A stretch of 32,384 nucleotides of DNA from Brevundimonas sp. Lineage in GTDB: Bacteria; Pseudomonadota; Alphaproteobacteria; Caulobacterales; Caulobacteraceae. The stretch lies in NCBI RefSeq assembly GCF_018608325.1, contig NZ_JABAZW010000049.1:1-32384 (forward strand), in the 5' to 3' direction. The notes under the pieces were generated by a model that did not search any database, had not been told where the DNA came from, and was given only the letters and a program-made list of their open reading frames with translations. The translations under genes and the position numbers were made by a program. This document shows, one piece after another, positions 1 to 10,270 of this stretch (within the stretch, counting starts at the first letter, position 1; every line of letters starts with the position of its first letter).

Positions 1-978
1 TTCCAGGCGACCCTGACGCAGGCCCAGGGCCAGCTTCAGCAGAACCAGGCGCTGCTGACCTCGGCGCGTGTGACCCTGACGCGCTACGAAACACTGCAGC
101 AGCAGGACTCCATCGCTGTTCAGCAGGTCGACACCCAGCGTGCGCTGGTTCAGCAGCTTGAAGGGGCGGTCACCGCCAATCGTGGGGCGGTGCAGGCCGC
201 GCAGCTCAATCTGGGTTTTGCGCGCATCGTGGCGCCTGCCAGCGGCCGGATTGGCCTGCGGGTCGTGGACGCCGGCAACTATATCGCGGCGGGGGACGCG
301 TCTGGGATCGCGGTGATCACCACGGTCAGTCCCATCGACATCGAGTTCACTGTGCCCCAGGCCCAGATCGGTCCGATTCAGCAGCGCGCCTATTCTGGCT
401 CCCGTCTGCCGGTTCTGGCGCTGGACACGACACGGACCCAGACGCTGGACACCGGCGTCTTCTCCACGCTGAACAACCAGATCGACGGTACGACCGGCAC
501 GGTGAAGGGCAAGGCGCGTTTCCCCAATGTCTCGGGTGCGCTGTTCCCCAGCCAGTTCGTCAACATCCGCATGACGCTGGACACATTGAAGGACGCCGTC
601 ACCGTGCCGTCCACAGCTGTGCGGCAGAACACGAACGCCTCCTTCGTCTGGATTGTCAGTGACGACAGCAAGGTGTCGCAACGCACCGTCGTGACCGGCC
701 CGGCCACCACGACCACAGTGGTCGTCACCTCCGGCCTCAAAGCCGGAGAGAAGGTCATCACCGAGGGCGGGGACCGTCTGACCGAGGGTGCGCTGGTCAC
801 GGTGGCGGGGCAGGCCCGTCCGCACGGCCAGGGCGCCGGTCAGGGTCAGGGTCAGGGGCAGGGACGGGGCCAGGGACGTGGGCCAGGTCAGGGCCAGAGG
901 CCGGACCAGAATCTGGGTCAGAACGCAGGCCAGAATACGGGTCAGAACTCAGGGCAGGCTCAAGGCCAGGGACGCTGA
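1..978 (+). CDS. RND efflux periplasmic adaptor subunit (MdtA-like), 5' truncated by window edge; C-terminal Gly/Gln-rich tail
   Basis: The frame is open from the window start. It contains barrel-sandwich/adaptor segments (GFARIVAPASGRIGLRVVDAGNYI, ITTVSPIDIEFTVPQ, AGEKVITEGGDRLTEGALV) and lies directly upstream of two RND permeases. The ATG of the supplied ORF at 70 is internal. Confidence 0.9.
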   Translation, partial: FQATLTQAQGQLQQNQALLTSARVTLTRYETLQQQDSIAVQQVDTQRALVQQLEGAVTANRGAVQAAQLNLGFARIVAPASGRIGLRVVDAGNYIAAGDASGIAVITTVSPIDIEFTVPQAQIGPIQQRAYSGSRLPVLALDTTRTQTLDTGVFSTLNNQIDGTTGTVKGKARFPNVSGALFPSQFVNIRMTLDTLKDAVTVPSTAVRQNTNASFVWIVSDDSKVSQRTVVTGPATTTTVVVTSGLKAGEKVITEGGDRLTEGALVTVAGQARPHGQGAGQGQGQGQGRGQGRGPGQGQRPDQNLGQNAGQNTGQNSGQAQGQGR

Positions 979-982
979 TCCG

Positions 983-3900
983 ATGAGCCCCTCGCGTCCG
1001 TTTATCCAGCGGCCGGTGGCCACCTCGTTGTTCATGCTGGCTATCGTGCTGGCGGGACTGGTTGGTTTCCGCCTGCTCCCGCTGTCGGCCCTCCCGGAGG
1101 TCGATTATCCGACGATCCAGGTCCAGACCCTCTATCCCGGCGCCAGTCCCGAGGTGATGAGCCAGACGGTCACCGCGCCGCTGGAACAGCAGTTGGGCCA
1201 GATGGCCGGGCTGGACCGCATGACCTCGATCAGTTCGTCGGGGGCGTCGGTCATCACCCTGCAGTTCGGCCTGTCCGAGACGCTGGATGTGTCGGAGCAG
1301 GAGGTTCAGGCTGCGATCAACGCCGCCAGCGCTCGGTTGCCCGCCGACCTGCCTGCGCCGCCAATCTACGCCAAGATCAATCCGGCCGATGCGCCCGTCC
1401 TGACCATCGCCATTACGTCTGACACCCTGCCGCTGACGGAGGTGCAGAATCTGGTCAACACGCGGCTGGCGCAGAAGATCAGCCAGACCTCGGGCGTCGG
1501 GTTGGTGACCCTGAGCGGGGGGCAGAAGCCGGCGATCCGCATACAGGCCGATGTGCAGCGGCTGGCCTCCTACGGCATTACGCTGGACGCGATGCGCACC
1601 GCCATCGACAATGCCAACGCCAATGGGGCCAAGGGCAGTTTCGATGGGCCGACGCGGTCCTATACGATCAACGCCAATGACCAGCTTCTGACAGTCGCGG
1701 ACTATGAGAACCTGATCGTCAGCTATCGTAACGGCGCGCCGGTGCGATTGAGCGACGTGGCCAAGGTGGTGAACGGGGCTGAGAACTCGCGCCTCGCCGC
1801 ATGGGCCAACGACAAGCCCGCCATCCTGCTGAGCGTGCAGCGGCAACCGGGCGCGAACGTCATTTCGACCGTGGATGCGATCAAGCAGCGTCTGCCGGAA
1901 CTGCAGGCGCAACTGCCTGCCTCGCTGCAGATGACGGTGCTGACGGATCGCACGACCGGCATCCGGTCCTCTGTTCACCACGTCGAGATGGAGCTGGTGC
2001 TGGCGATCATCGGCGTGGTGCTGGTGATCTTCCTGTTCGTGCACAGCCTGCGGGCCACGCTGATCGCCAGTCTGGCGGTGCCGATCTCTCTGATCGGGTC
2101 GTGCGGGGCGATGTACCTGCTGGGCTACAGCCTGAATAACCTCAGCCTGATGGCCCTGACCATCGCGACCGGCTTCGTCGTCGATGACGCCATCGTCATG
2201 ATCGAGAATATATCCCGCTATCTCGAAAAGGGCATGAAGCCGATGGAGGCGGCGCTGAAGGGCGCCAGCGAGATCGGGTTCACCATCATATCGCTGACGG
2301 TGTCGCTGGTGGCGGTGCTGATCCCGTTGCTGTTCATGGGGGATGTGGTCGGGCGGCTGTTTCGTGAGTTCGCCGTCACCCTGGCCATCACCATCCTGAT
2401 CTCGGCGGTGGTGTCGCTGACCCTGACGCCCATGCTGTCGGCGCGCCTGTTGAAGACCCATCCCGAGGCTGGGGCCAAGGGCATTGGCGGCAAGGCGCAG
2501 AAGGCGTTCGAGTGGCTGGAAGGCCATTATGAAAAGGCTCTGGTCTGGGTGCTGGGACGTCAGGCCCTGACCCTGTTGGTCGCCGTGGGCACCCTGGCGC
2601 TGACCTGCCTGTTGTTCGTGGTGATCCCCAAGGGGCTGTTCCCGACGCAGGACACCGGCCAGTTGATGGCGCGGGTTCAGGCGACAAGCTCTGTCTCGTT
2701 CGAGCGGATGAGCCAGTTGCAGCAACAGGCGGCGCGGGTGGTTCTGGCGGACCCGGATGTTGAATCACTCAGCTCATCGGTCGGCGTCGACGGCGCCAAC
2801 AGCGCCGCCCTGAACATCGGCCTGATGACCATCAATCTGAAGACCAACCGCACGACGGGATCACAGCAGGCGATCATGGACCGGCTGAAGTCCGAGGTGG
2901 ACCAGATCGCGGGCCTGACCCTGTATCTCCAGCCGACGCAGGATCTGACCATCGACACCGAGACTGGGCCGACCCAGTACCGGCTGGCGGTGGAGGGAGC
3001 CAGCACCCAGAACGTCAACGAATGGGCCGACAAGATTTCAGCCGCGATGGCGAAACAGCCCAAGCTGCGCAACATCTACAATGACGTGACCGCGACCACG
3101 CCAGCGGCCCAGGTTTCGATTGATCGGGACACGGCGGCGCGCCTGTCGATCACGGCGGCCCAGGTGGATGACGCCCTCTACAGCGCCTTCGGCCAGCGGA
3201 TCGTCTCGACCATCTTCACCGAGACCAACCAGTATCGCGTCATTCTGGAGGCCGACCCCGGCATACTGACCACGCCGCAGTCGCTGGGCCAGTTGAACCT
3301 GCAGGCGTCTGGCGGTGCGACCCCGCTCGGCGCCTTCGCCTCCATCACCGAAAAGGACGCCCCGACCCAGATCACGCGCGTGGCCCAGTTCCCCGCCGCC
3401 ACCATCGGCTTTGACGCCGCGCCCGGCGTATCACTGGGGGCGGCGGTCAGTCAGGTGCAGGATGCGGTCAAGAGCGTGAAGGCCCCGGCCAGCGTCACCG
3501 CCACCTTCCTGGGCGCGGCGGGATCGTTCCAGACCTCGCTGTCGAACCAGTTGTGGCTGATCCTGGCGGCGGTGGTGTGCGTCTATATCGTGCTGGGGGT
3601 TCTGTATGAGAGCTACGTCCATCCGCTGACTATCCTGTCGACGTTGCCGTCGGCGGGGGTAGGGGCGCTGTTCGCCCTGTGGATCACCGGCAACGATCTG
3701 GGCGTCATCGGCATCATCGGCCTGATCCTGCTGATCGGCATCGTGAAGAAGAATGCGATCATGATGATCGACTTCGCCATTGCGGCTGAACGCAACGAGG
3801 GCAAGTCGGCGCACGACGCCATCTTCCAGGCGGCGGTGCTGCGGTTCCGGCCGATCATGATGACGACCTTTGCGGCCCTGTTGTCGGCGGTGCCGCTGAT

Positions 3901-4099
3901 GCTGGGCTTTGGCGAGGGTTCGGAACTGCGACGTCCGCTGGGGATCGCCATCTTCGGCGGCCTGCTGGTGAGTCAGTTGCTGACGGTGTTCACGACGCCG
4001 GTGATCTATCTGGCCTTCGATCGGTTGTCGCCCGCCAGGCGTCGTCCCGAGCCGGATGAAGGCGCGCAGCCAGACGCCGATCTGGAGCCGGTTCGGTGA
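983..4099 (+). CDS. Efflux RND transporter permease (MdtB-like)
   Basis: MSPSRPFIQRPVATSLFMLAIVLAGLVGFRLLPLSALPEVDYPTIQV is a typical RND N-terminus. The ORF-track start at 788 overlaps the adaptor tail out of frame, so the ATG at 983 is preferred. Confidence 0.93.
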   Translation: MSPSRPFIQRPVATSLFMLAIVLAGLVGFRLLPLSALPEVDYPTIQVQTLYPGASPEVMSQTVTAPLEQQLGQMAGLDRMTSISSSGASVITLQFGLSETLDVSEQEVQAAINAASARLPADLPAPPIYAKINPADAPVLTIAITSDTLPLTEVQNLVNTRLAQKISQTSGVGLVTLSGGQKPAIRIQADVQRLASYGITLDAMRTAIDNANANGAKGSFDGPTRSYTINANDQLLTVADYENLIVSYRNGAPVRLSDVAKVVNGAENSRLAAWANDKPAILLSVQRQPGANVISTVDAIKQRLPELQAQLPASLQMTVLTDRTTGIRSSVHHVEMELVLAIIGVVLVIFLFVHSLRATLIASLAVPISLIGSCGAMYLLGYSLNNLSLMALTIATGFVVDDAIVMIENISRYLEKGMKPMEAALKGASEIGFTIISLTVSLVAVLIPLLFMGDVVGRLFREFAVTLAITILISAVVSLTLTPMLSARLLKTHPEAGAKGIGGKAQKAFEWLEGHYEKALVWVLGRQALTLLVAVGTLALTCLLFVVIPKGLFPTQDTGQLMARVQATSSVSFERMSQLQQQAARVVLADPDVESLSSSVGVDGANSAALNIGLMTINLKTNRTTGSQQAIMDRLKSEVDQIAGLTLYLQPTQDLTIDTETGPTQYRLAVEGASTQNVNEWADKISAAMAKQPKLRNIYNDVTATTPAAQVSIDRDTAARLSITAAQVDDALYSAFGQRIVSTIFTETNQYRVILEADPGILTTPQSLGQLNLQASGGATPLGAFASITEKDAPTQITRVAQFPAATIGFDAAPGVSLGAAVSQVQDAVKSVKAPASVTATFLGAAGSFQTSLSNQLWLILAAVVCVYIVLGVLYESYVHPLTILSTLPSAGVGALFALWITGNDLGVIGIIGLILLIGIVKKNAIMMIDFAIAAERNEGKSAHDAIFQAAVLRFRPIMMTTFAALLSAVPLMLGFGEGSELRRPLGIAIFGGLLVSQLLTVFTTPVIYLAFDRLSPARRRPEPDEGAQPDADLEPVR

Positions 4100-7000
4100 A
4101 CCTGTCCGAACCCTTCATCCGGCGACCGATTGCTACCGTCCTGCTGAGCGTCGGTATTGCGTTGGCGGGGATCGCCGCCTTCTTTGTCCTGCCGGTCGCG
4201 CCCTTGCCCCAGGTCGATTATCCGGCGATTTCGGTGCAGGCGCGGCTGCCGGGCGCCAGTCCCGACACCATGGCCTCCAGTGTCGCCACGCCGCTGGAGC
4301 GTCGGCTGGGCGTGATCTCCGACGTCAATGAGATGACGTCGCAAAGCTCAACCGGATCAACGCGCATCAATCTGCAGTTCAACCTGAACCGCAACATCGA
4401 CGGCGCCGCGCGTGAGGTTCAGGCGGCCATCAACGCCGCCCGCGCGGACCTGCCCACGACCCTGCGCAGCAACCCGACCTACACCAAGTCCAATCCGTCC
4501 AGCGCGCCGGTCATCATCATGGCCCTGACCTCGGACACCAAGACGCCGGGCCAGATCTATGACGCGGTGTCCAACATCGTCAGCCAGCGGGTGGCCCAGG
4601 TCGAGGGCGTGGGCGAGGTCGAGATCGGCGGCGGTTCGCTGCCGGCCGTACGGGTGCAGGTCAATCCATTCGCGCTGAACACCTATGGCATCAGTCTGGA
4701 GGACGTTCGTGCCGCCATCCAGGCCGCCAACGCCGATCGGCCCAAGGGTACGGTCGAGGGGGAGGGGCGCCGGTTCCAGATCTATACTGATGCAGCAGGC
4801 AAGACCGCCGCCGATTACGCCAGACTGATTGTCGCGTGGCGCAACAACGCGGGGGTGCGGCTGGCGGATGTGGCGTCGGTGACCGACGGGGTGGCGGACA
4901 CCCGGACACTGGGCCTGTTCAACGGCAAGCCCGCCATCATCGTCCTGATCTCCAGTCAGCCGGGCGCCAATATCATCGACACGGTGGATGGCGTTCGGGC
5001 CGTGGTGCCGGAGCTTCAGGCGCAACTGCCCAGCGACATCAAGATTCAGGTCGCCTCAGACCGGACCAACTCGATCCGCGCCTCTCTGCATGAGATCGAA
5101 CTGACGCTGGTGGTGTCGCTGATCCTGGTGGTGCTGGTGGTCTCAGCCTTCCTGCGCAGCGCACGGGCGACCTTTATTCCCACGGTGGCGACCATCGTGT
5201 CCCTGCTGGGCACGTTCGGTGTCATGTACCTGCTGGGCTTTTCCCTGAACAATCTGAGCCTGATGGCGATTACGGTGGCGACCGGCTTTGTCGTCGATGA
5301 CGCCATCGTGGTGCTGGAGAACACCCAGCGCCACATCGAGGCGGGGATGGAGCGGTTCAAGGCGGCGCTGCTGGGCGCACGCGAGGTCGGCTTCACGGTT
5401 CTGTCGATCAGCATATCCCTGGTGGCGGTGTTCATCCCTCTGCTGTTCATGGGCGGGCAGACGGGGCGGCTGTTCCGCGAGTTCGCGGTCACCCTGTCGG
5501 CGGCGGTGATGATCTCGCTGGTCATCTCTCTGACCCTGACGCCGATGATGTGCGCCTATCTGCTGAAGCCGCGCCCGCATGGCCACCGCGAAGGACGGAT
5601 CGGCCGCACGTTTGAGGCGGCCTTCGCCAGGATACAGAATGCCTATTCCTGGTGCCTGGACTGGGCGCTGCAGTCCAAGCCGATTGTCGTGCTGTCGCTG
5701 GCGGCCGTCATCGGCCTGACAGCCTACCTCTATGTGGTGGTGCCAAAGGGCTTCTTCCCGCAGCAGGACAATGGGCAGTTGATGGCGGGCGTGCGCGCCG
5801 ACCAAAGCGTGTCGTTCCAGGCCATGTCCGCCAAGTTGAAGCGTGTCGTGGACATCATTCACGCCGATCCCGCCGTCGATACGGTGGTCGGGTTTACAGG
5901 CGGAGCCCGGGCGGGCGGGGCCTTCATGTTCGTCAATCTGAAGCCGCTGGATCAGCGCAACGGCGACAAGAGCGCCGACGTGATCGGGCGTCTGCGGCCC
6001 AAGCTGGGGCAGGTTGAAGGATTGAGCGTCTTCCTGAACCCGGTTCAGGATCTGCGGATGGGCGGGCGCCAGTCCAACTCCACCTATCAGTACACCCTGA
6101 TCAGCGATTCCAGCGCCGATCTGCGCACCTGGGGCCAGAAGCTGGAAGATGAGCTGAAGACCCGCCCGGAGCTGACCGACGTGGACAGCGATCTGGCTCA
6201 GAACGGGGTCGAGACCTATCTGACCATCGACCACGATACGGCGGCCCGCATGGGTGTCACGCCGCGCGCCATCGACAACAGCCTGTATGACTCATTCGGT
6301 CAGCGTCAGGTCGCGACCATCTATCAGGACATCAACCAGTATTCAGTCATTTTGGAATGGCTGCCTCAGTTCGCCAAAGGTCCCGAGGCCCTGGCCGATG
6401 TGCAGGTGCCGACGTCTCCGGCGGGTGGATCAGGCGCCGCCGGTTTGATCAATCCGGCGCTGAGAGATCCGTCGACCGGATCGGCCTTGGTCACTATCAC
6501 AACGCCGCTGACGCCGCTGGCCGTGGTCGCCAGTGCGGCGGAACGGCCCGCCGCCACATCGGTCAATCACCAGAACGGCGAACTGGCCACGACCGTTTCC
6601 TTCAATCTGGCGGAGGGGGTGTCCCTGTCGCAAGGGCAGGCGATTGTGAACGAAGCCGTGGCTTCGCTTGGGATGCCGATCAATGTGCGCGGCAGTTTCG
6701 CCGGGCAGGCGGCGCAGGCGCAGCAGCAGAACCAGGAACAGCCCATGCTGATCCTGGCCGCACTGGTCGCTATCTATCTGGTGCTGGGCATCCTGTATGA
6801 AAGCACGGTCCATCCGATCACCGTCCTGTCGACCTTGCCTGCGGCGGGCGTGGGGGCAGTGCTGGCCCTGATGCTGTTCGGGATGGAGTTTTCGATCATC
6901 GCCCTGATCGGGGTCTTCCTGCTGCTAGGCATCGTCAAGAAGAACGCCATCCTGATTATCGACTTCGCGCTGGACGCCCAGAGATCACGAGGCCTGTCGG

Positions 7001-7284
7001 CAGTCGAGGCGGTACGCGAGGCGTCGTTGCTGCGTTTCCGGCCGATCCTGATGACGACGCTGGCGGCGGGGCTGGGGGTGTTGCCGCTGGCCATTGGTTT
7101 CGGCGAAGGGGCGGAACTGCGCCGCCCGCTGGGCATCACCATCATCGGCGGCCTGATCGCCAGCCAACTGCTGACCCTGATCACCACGCCGGTGGTTTAT
7201 GTCTATCTCGACAAGTTGCGGAAGAAGCGGGGCGACGAGCGCGCCCTGGCCCGCGGCATCGATACGGAGTCTTCACCTGCATGA
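4096..7284 (+). CDS. Efflux RND transporter permease (MdtC-like)
   Basis: RND family signature throughout (FIRRPIATVLLSVGIALAG, GFVVDDAIVVLEN, GIVKKNAILIIDFA). GTG start with a 4-nt GTGA overlap with the preceding gene. Confidence 0.93.
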   Translation: MNLSEPFIRRPIATVLLSVGIALAGIAAFFVLPVAPLPQVDYPAISVQARLPGASPDTMASSVATPLERRLGVISDVNEMTSQSSTGSTRINLQFNLNRNIDGAAREVQAAINAARADLPTTLRSNPTYTKSNPSSAPVIIMALTSDTKTPGQIYDAVSNIVSQRVAQVEGVGEVEIGGGSLPAVRVQVNPFALNTYGISLEDVRAAIQAANADRPKGTVEGEGRRFQIYTDAAGKTAADYARLIVAWRNNAGVRLADVASVTDGVADTRTLGLFNGKPAIIVLISSQPGANIIDTVDGVRAVVPELQAQLPSDIKIQVASDRTNSIRASLHEIELTLVVSLILVVLVVSAFLRSARATFIPTVATIVSLLGTFGVMYLLGFSLNNLSLMAITVATGFVVDDAIVVLENTQRHIEAGMERFKAALLGAREVGFTVLSISISLVAVFIPLLFMGGQTGRLFREFAVTLSAAVMISLVISLTLTPMMCAYLLKPRPHGHREGRIGRTFEAAFARIQNAYSWCLDWALQSKPIVVLSLAAVIGLTAYLYVVVPKGFFPQQDNGQLMAGVRADQSVSFQAMSAKLKRVVDIIHADPAVDTVVGFTGGARAGGAFMFVNLKPLDQRNGDKSADVIGRLRPKLGQVEGLSVFLNPVQDLRMGGRQSNSTYQYTLISDSSADLRTWGQKLEDELKTRPELTDVDSDLAQNGVETYLTIDHDTAARMGVTPRAIDNSLYDSFGQRQVATIYQDINQYSVILEWLPQFAKGPEALADVQVPTSPAGGSGAAGLINPALRDPSTGSALVTITTPLTPLAVVASAAERPAATSVNHQNGELATTVSFNLAEGVSLSQGQAIVNEAVASLGMPINVRGSFAGQAAQAQQQNQEQPMLILAALVAIYLVLGILYESTVHPITVLSTLPAAGVGAVLALMLFGMEFSIIALIGVFLLLGIVKKNAILIIDFALDAQRSRGLSAVEAVREASLLRFRPILMTTLAAGLGVLPLAIGFGEGAELRRPLGITIIGGLIASQLLTLITTPVVYVYLDKLRKKRGDERALARGIDTESSPA

Positions 7285-8669
7285 GACGCTTGGCCCCCCT
7301 TCTTCTGACTGCCGTCCTGATGACATCGGCCTGCGCCGTTGGGCCGAACTATGTGACGCCGACAACGCCGACCGTGACGGCGTTCAAGGCCCCGGACGGG
7401 TGGGGTGCGGCCCAGCCGTCGGACGGCCTGGCGCGTGGCGACTGGTGGACCCTGTTCGGAGACGATACCCTGAACAGCCTGGTGGCCCGCGCTGAAACCG
7501 CAAACCAGACCATCGCCGCAGCCGAGGCTGCCTATCGCCAGGCCCGCGCCCTGACGCGTGAGACGCGCGCGGGCCTGTTCCCGACCGTGTCGCTGAACGG
7601 GGCGGGCACGCAGTCGAAGACGCTGACCTCGAACGACAACAAGAACTATCAGGTCGGGATCGGTGCGACGTGGGAGCCGGACTTCTGGGGCCGCATCCGC
7701 CGTACGGTTGAAGCCAATGACGCCTCGGCCCAGGCCAGCGCCGCCGATCTGGCCAGCGCCCATTTGTCGATCCAGGGTGAACTGGCCGCCAACTACCTGA
7801 ACCTGCGCGAAGCCGATGCGGAGACGGCCCTGCTGGATCAGACGATCACCGGCTATGAGCGGGCGTTGCAGATCACCCGCAACCGTTACGAAGCGGGCAT
7901 CGCGCCGCGCACGGACGTTCTGCAGGCCGAGACGACGCTGGCCAATGCGCGCTCGACGCGTATCGGGCTGGAGCGGAACCGCGCCACCTATGAGAACGCC
8001 ATTGCGGTTCTGGTTGGCGAACCGGCCAGCAGTTTCAATCTGGCCCCAGCGCAATGGACGCCGATCATTCCTGACGTGCCGGTCGGGGTGCCCTCGACCT
8101 TGTTGGAACGTCGTCCCGACATCGCCTCCGCCGAGCGTGCGGTCGCCGCCGCCAACGCCCGCATCGGGGTGCAGCAGGCAGCATTCTTCCCGAACCTGTC
8201 GCTGACGGGATCCTATGGCCAGACGACGTCGAACCTTGGCGACCTGTTCGCCAGTTCAGCCAACATCTGGTCGCTGGGACTGGGGCTGGCCGAGACCCTG
8301 TTCGACGCCGGGGCGCGTGGCGCAGCGGTGGAACAGGCCCGCGCCAGCTATGACGCCTCAGTCGCCGCCTATCGTCAGACGGTGCTGACGGCGTTTCAGG
8401 ATGTAGAAAACCAACTGACCGCTACTGACGTGTTGCGTCGTCAGTACGTCGAACTGCAGGCAGCGTCCCAGGCGGCGGATCAGACCGAAACCATGATCCT
8501 GAACCAGTACCGGGCCGGAACAGTGGCCTATACGGATGTGGCGACCGCCCAGGGGACGGCTTTGACGGCCCGCCGCGCGCTGTTGCAAGGCGCGGTCAAT
8601 CGCCAGACGACGGCTGTAGCCCTGATCCAGTCCATCGGCGGCGGCTGGCGCGGCGACGTCGGTTCATGA
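7281..8669 (+). CDS. Outer membrane efflux lipoprotein, NodT/OprM family
   Basis: Lipobox-like N-terminus (LLTAVLMTSACAVGPNY) and OEP repeats; ATGA overlap with the RND permease. Confidence 0.92.
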   Translation: MRRLAPLLLTAVLMTSACAVGPNYVTPTTPTVTAFKAPDGWGAAQPSDGLARGDWWTLFGDDTLNSLVARAETANQTIAAAEAAYRQARALTRETRAGLFPTVSLNGAGTQSKTLTSNDNKNYQVGIGATWEPDFWGRIRRTVEANDASAQASAADLASAHLSIQGELAANYLNLREADAETALLDQTITGYERALQITRNRYEAGIAPRTDVLQAETTLANARSTRIGLERNRATYENAIAVLVGEPASSFNLAPAQWTPIIPDVPVGVPSTLLERRPDIASAERAVAAANARIGVQQAAFFPNLSLTGSYGQTTSNLGDLFASSANIWSLGLGLAETLFDAGARGAAVEQARASYDASVAAYRQTVLTAFQDVENQLTATDVLRRQYVELQAASQAADQTETMILNQYRAGTVAYTDVATAQGTALTARRALLQGAVNRQTTAVALIQSIGGGWRGDVGS

Positions 8670-8753
8670 GCGACGATCAACAACACCCGCTGGCAATTTG
8701 GTACAACTATTGCGAGTGTTTCGTCCGAAACTTCACAATGGGACAAATGCCTC

Positions 8754-8912
8754 ATGGGAGAACAGTACAAGGAGCTGGCGGCGGTGTGGCTTAGCCGTTC
8801 CTTCGGTGCGCCGACGCCCGAGATCGCCGAGGCCTATGTCGAGCTGGCCGCCATCTATGAGGCCTTGGCCTGTCTCGCATTGAGGCTGGATGTGATGGCG
8901 CGTCGGACCTGA
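8754..8912 (+). CDS. Small hypothetical protein (52 aa): MGEQYKELAAVWLSRSFGAPTPEIAEAYVELAAIYEALACLALRLDVMARRT
   Basis: Hand translation shows an ORF with strongly GC-biased third positions. It lies in a different frame from the listed 8698..8883 ORF and fills the gap before the convergent tonB gene. Confidence 0.45.
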   Translation: MGEQYKELAAVWLSRSFGAPTPEIAEAYVELAAIYEALACLALRLDVMARRT

Positions 8913-8919
8913 AGGCGGG

Positions 8920-9657
8920 TCATCGCGGCAGGAAGAACTCTACCGGCGTCACCAGCTCCAGAGTTGCGCCGGGAACATCGTCGGGCGGCGGGGGCAGGGG
9001 CTGGGCGCGGTCCAGCATGGCCAGGGCTTCGCGGTCCAGCAGCGAGCGGCCTGAGCTGCGGTCTATGCGCGAGGACAGAACGCGGCCCGACCGATCCATT
9101 GTGAAACGGACATAGGCGACGCCTTCCTGACGCAGACGCTGGGCGGCGGGCGGATAGCGCTTCTTGGTGTCCAGATGGGCCAGCAGGCGGGCGCGCCAGT
9201 CCTGAGGCGCGGTCGATGCGCGCGGCGCAGGCGGGGCGGGACGAGCCACGGGCGCGGTGGTTTCCGGCGCTGGCGTCTGGTTCTGGGCCGGTCGCGGGGC
9301 GGGCGGTGTCACGGGGACGGCCACAGCCTCTGGGGCGTCCGCCTGAATGCGCGGATGGATCTGTTGCGGCGCGGCGAGGCTGGCGGCGGCCTGAACCTGT
9401 TTGGGGCCTTCGACCTGTTCTGACGGCGGTCGGGGCGGGGCGGCGTTGTTGCGGATCAGCTCAACGGCGATCACCGGCGGCTCTTCCAGCGGGATCGGCG
9501 CGTGCGAGACAAAGTTGATCAGGAACAGCAAGGGCGCGGCGTGCAGGGCCAGCGCGCCGCCAAGGGCGATCATCCCGCGCGCACGACCGGGCTTGCGCCG
9601 GGGTCTTTCGATCCCGACCCGGCCCTGAATCGATGCGCGCGGGAGAACGGACGTCAT
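8920..9657 (-). CDS. tonB: TonB family energy-transducing protein
   Basis: Single N-terminal TM segment (MIALGGALALHAAPLLFLINF), Pro-rich middle, and TonB C-terminal domain (KKRYPPAAQRLRQEGVAYVRFTMDRSGRVLSSRIDRSSGRSLLDREALAMLDRAQPLPPPP). The long ORF start at 9930 overlaps heme oxygenase, so M at 9657 is preferred. Confidence 0.9.
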   Translation of the reverse strand: MTSVLPRASIQGRVGIERPRRKPGRARGMIALGGALALHAAPLLFLINFVSHAPIPLEEPPVIAVELIRNNAAPPRPPSEQVEGPKQVQAAASLAAPQQIHPRIQADAPEAVAVPVTPPAPRPAQNQTPAPETTAPVARPAPPAPRASTAPQDWRARLLAHLDTKKRYPPAAQRLRQEGVAYVRFTMDRSGRVLSSRIDRSSGRSLLDREALAMLDRAQPLPPPPDDVPGATLELVTPVEFFLPR

Positions 9658-10265
9658 GCGGCGTCTGCGGCCCTGGTCTTGAAGCCGATGTCCACCAGGC
9701 CCCGAACGCGGGTGAAGGCGGCGGCGGTTCCTGCCTGAATGCGGGCTTCCTCCTCCTCCGACATTTCGGGGGCGTCGAGGGCGGCGGTGAAGCTGCGCCA
9801 GTGATTGGCGCGGCCCTCGGGCGAGGCGGCCAGGTGGCGGGCGCCGAACTCTGCCGACAGACCCAAGGCCGCCGCCGCCTTGATCAGGAAGGCGGCGCCG
9901 AGGTTCGAACCCTCGGCCACATACAGCCAACCCAACGCCGTCGGCACGTCCACCGCCTCGCCCGCGACAAAGCGAGGCGGGCCGTCGGCGGGCGCGGGTT
10001 CTGCATCCAGATCCGCCAGATCGGTCAGCACTTCATCGATGCGGCGACGTTCCAGCAGGTCCGGCACCAGAGCCGTCAGTTCGGGCATTTCGTACAAGGC
10101 GGCGATGTCTCGGTGGAACAACTGCTGAATCCGCAGGAACTCGGCATATGTCTCGCGGCTGCTGAAGGGCTTGGCGGCCATGATGGCGTTGTCCAGACCC
10201 TCGTGCACGCCGTTGCTGGAGGATTTGAGCCGTTTGGCGCGGCTGGTTTCGAGCGAAGTCATCAT
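9654..10265 (-). CDS. Biliverdin-producing heme oxygenase
   Basis: VHEGLDNAIM and GWLYVAEGSNLGAAFLIKAA motifs typical of bacterial heme oxygenases; 4-nt overlap with tonB and located next to a TonB-dependent receptor. Confidence 0.88.
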   Translation of the reverse strand: MMTSLETSRAKRLKSSSNGVHEGLDNAIMAAKPFSSRETYAEFLRIQQLFHRDIAALYEMPELTALVPDLLERRRIDEVLTDLADLDAEPAPADGPPRFVAGEAVDVPTALGWLYVAEGSNLGAAFLIKAAAALGLSAEFGARHLAASPEGRANHWRSFTAALDAPEMSEEEEARIQAGTAAAFTRVRGLVDIGFKTRAADAA

Positions 10266-10270
10266 CAGTC

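Noticed and set aside
788-982. N-terminal extension of the MdtB-like ORF (start 788)
   Set aside because: It is the out-of-frame reading of the adaptor's Gly/Gln tail; the canonical RND N-terminus begins at ATG 983.
797-2725. 642-aa minus-strand ORF
   Set aside because: Antisense to the MdtB-like gene; low-complexity composition (rich in R/H/Q/D) typical of shadow ORFs in GC-rich coding DNA.
9658-9930. N-terminal extension of the TonB ORF
   Set aside because: It runs antisense-free but out of frame through the heme oxygenase coding region; the TonB TM segment begins after M at 9657.
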